A stretch of 44,090 bases of DNA from Marinobacter vulgaris. GTDB lineage: Bacteria; Pseudomonadota; Gammaproteobacteria; Pseudomonadales; Oleiphilaceae. The notes beneath the pieces are model-generated. The model saw only the letters and a program-made list of their open reading frames with translations, was not told where the DNA came from and did not search any database. A program made the position numbers and the translations under genes. Shown piece after piece: positions 43,403 through 44,090 of this stretch. The stretch is from the NCBI RefSeq assembly GCF_003344045.1, contig NZ_QFWX01000010.1:1-44090 (forward strand). Direction: 5' to 3'. How positions within the stretch are numbered: position 1 is the stretch's first letter; each line of letters starts with the position of its first letter.

Positions 43403-44090
43403 ATGAAAAAAATCGCCGTAGTCGGCCTTGGATATGTGGGCCTGCCGTTGGCAGCAGCGTTCGGGGAAAAGCGCGAGATTGTCGGCTTTGATATTAATGC
43501 CAAGCGCATCGCCGAATTAAAAGACGGTGTGGATTTTACCCGTGAGGTTTCCGGAGAAGAGCTGGCGGCGTCAAAGGGATTGTCCTTTGCCGATTCTCTG
43601 GAAGGTATTCGCGACTGCCAGATTTATATTGTGACGGTGCCTACGCCGATTGATGAATTCAAAACCCCGGATTTAACGCCGCTTGTTAAAGCCAGTGAGA
43701 GTGTGGGCAAAGTACTCAAGCGTGGTGATATTGTTATTTATGAGTCCACGGTTTATCCCGGTGCCACGGAAGAGGTGTGTGTTCCTATCCTTGAGAAAGT
43801 CTCCGGCCTGGTTTTCAACCAGGACTTCCATGCAGGATACAGCCCGGAGCGGATTAATCCCGGCGATAAAGAGCACCGTGTCACCACCATTAAAAAGGTG
43901 ACTTCGGGGTCAACACCGGAAATCGCCACAGAAGTGGATGAGCTTTATGCGGGTATTATTACCGCCGGTACCCATAAAGCCAGCTCCATCAAAGTGGCCG
44001 AAGCGGCGAAGGTAATTGAGAACACCCAGCGTGATTTGAACATCGCGTTGATGAATGAGTTATCGATGATCTTTTCAAAGCTAAAAATCG
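43403..44090 (+). CDS. tviB: UDP-N-acetylglucosamine C-6 dehydrogenase TviB, 3' end outside window
   Basis: The first 229 residues of a nucleotide-sugar dehydrogenase are present and the frame is open to the window edge. [20 protein letters not shown] is the NAD-binding start. [33 protein letters not shown] and [14 protein letters not shown] are diagnostic of the TviB/WbpA/WbpO type, which oxidises UDP-GlcNAc or UDP-GalNAc to the uronate. It is only distantly similar to the WecC-type enzyme at 28532. The catalytic Cys lies beyond the window. It probably opens another set of polysaccharide genes. Confidence 0.9.
   Translation, partial: MKKIAVVGLGYVGLPLAAAFGEKREIVGFDINAKRIAELKDGVDFTREVSGEELAASKGLSFADSLEGIRDCQIYIVTVPTPIDEFKTPDLTPLVKASESVGKVLKRGDIVIYESTVYPGATEEVCVPILEKVSGLVFNQDFHAGYSPERINPGDKEHRVTTIKKVTSGSTPEIATEVDELYAGIITAGTHKASSIKVAEAAKVIENTQRDLNIALMNELSMIFSKLKI

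Overview
This window reads as a surface-polysaccharide (O-antigen/exopolysaccharide) biosynthesis locus of a gammaproteobacterium, most likely Marinobacter or a close marine relative. That assignment is an inference. It rests on the RfaH/ops antitermination system, the style of the proteins, the insertion sequence types and the layout beta-CASP hydrolase, cysQ, rfaH, sugar genes, cysC, SLC13 transporter, beta-CASP hydrolase. No ribosomal RNA, tRNA or CRISPR array was seen.

Layout. Positions 1-1362 hold an intact IS256-type transposase, apparently interrupted at its far end by another IS. Positions 1379-4298 hold a beta-CASP metallo-hydrolase (minus strand), cysQ and rfaH. Positions 4558-16617 form the first polysaccharide segment. 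A JUMPstart/ops leader is followed by rmlB-rmlA-GT2-rmlD-rmlC (dTDP-L-rhamnose), a second GT2, a sulfotransferase-like protein with a C-terminal extension, a WsaF-like glycosyltransferase and a second sulfotransferase-like protein. An IS5-family element with a nonsense-mutated transposase comes next, then an SGNH-like/GSCFA pair. Positions 16635-20098 are a scar. It holds an unusual minus-strand gene (ABC-exporter-like membrane half joined to what looks like a degenerate kinase fold), a decayed paralogue of it, and a decayed cysC copy. Positions 20249-39803 form the second segment: wzz, a second JUMPstart/ops leader, wzx, methyltransferase, DUF616 protein, two GT2s, an EpsG-like Wzy, a GT4, wecC, wecB, a heparinase II/III-family protein, a WbuB-like GT4, a WbpV-like reductase, a PglC/WbpL-like initiating phosphosugar transferase, a WbpM-like dehydratase, cysC and an SLC13 permease. 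From 39813 to the end lie REP-like repeats, a DUF4160/DUF2442 pair split by an IS3-family element, a second beta-CASP hydrolase and the start of tviB.

How it fits together. WbpM-like, WbpV-like and PglC-like proteins would make and load a first 2-acetamido-2,6-dideoxyhexose on undecaprenyl phosphate. RmlABCD supplies dTDP-rhamnose and WecBC supplies UDP-ManNAcA. Six or seven glycosyltransferases would extend the repeat unit, Wzx flips it, Wzy polymerises it and Wzz sets chain length. CysC (makes PAPS), an SLC13 permease (candidate sulfate importer), two sulfotransferase-like proteins and CysQ (removes PAP) together suggest that the glycan is sulfated. RfaH encoded next door, with two ops sites each opening a long gene series, suggests one antiterminator drives both halves.

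The stretches around 9-13.4, 14.7-19.3 and 23.3-28.5 kb are visibly richer in A+T than the flanks, as expected for exchanged, strain-specific serotype genes.
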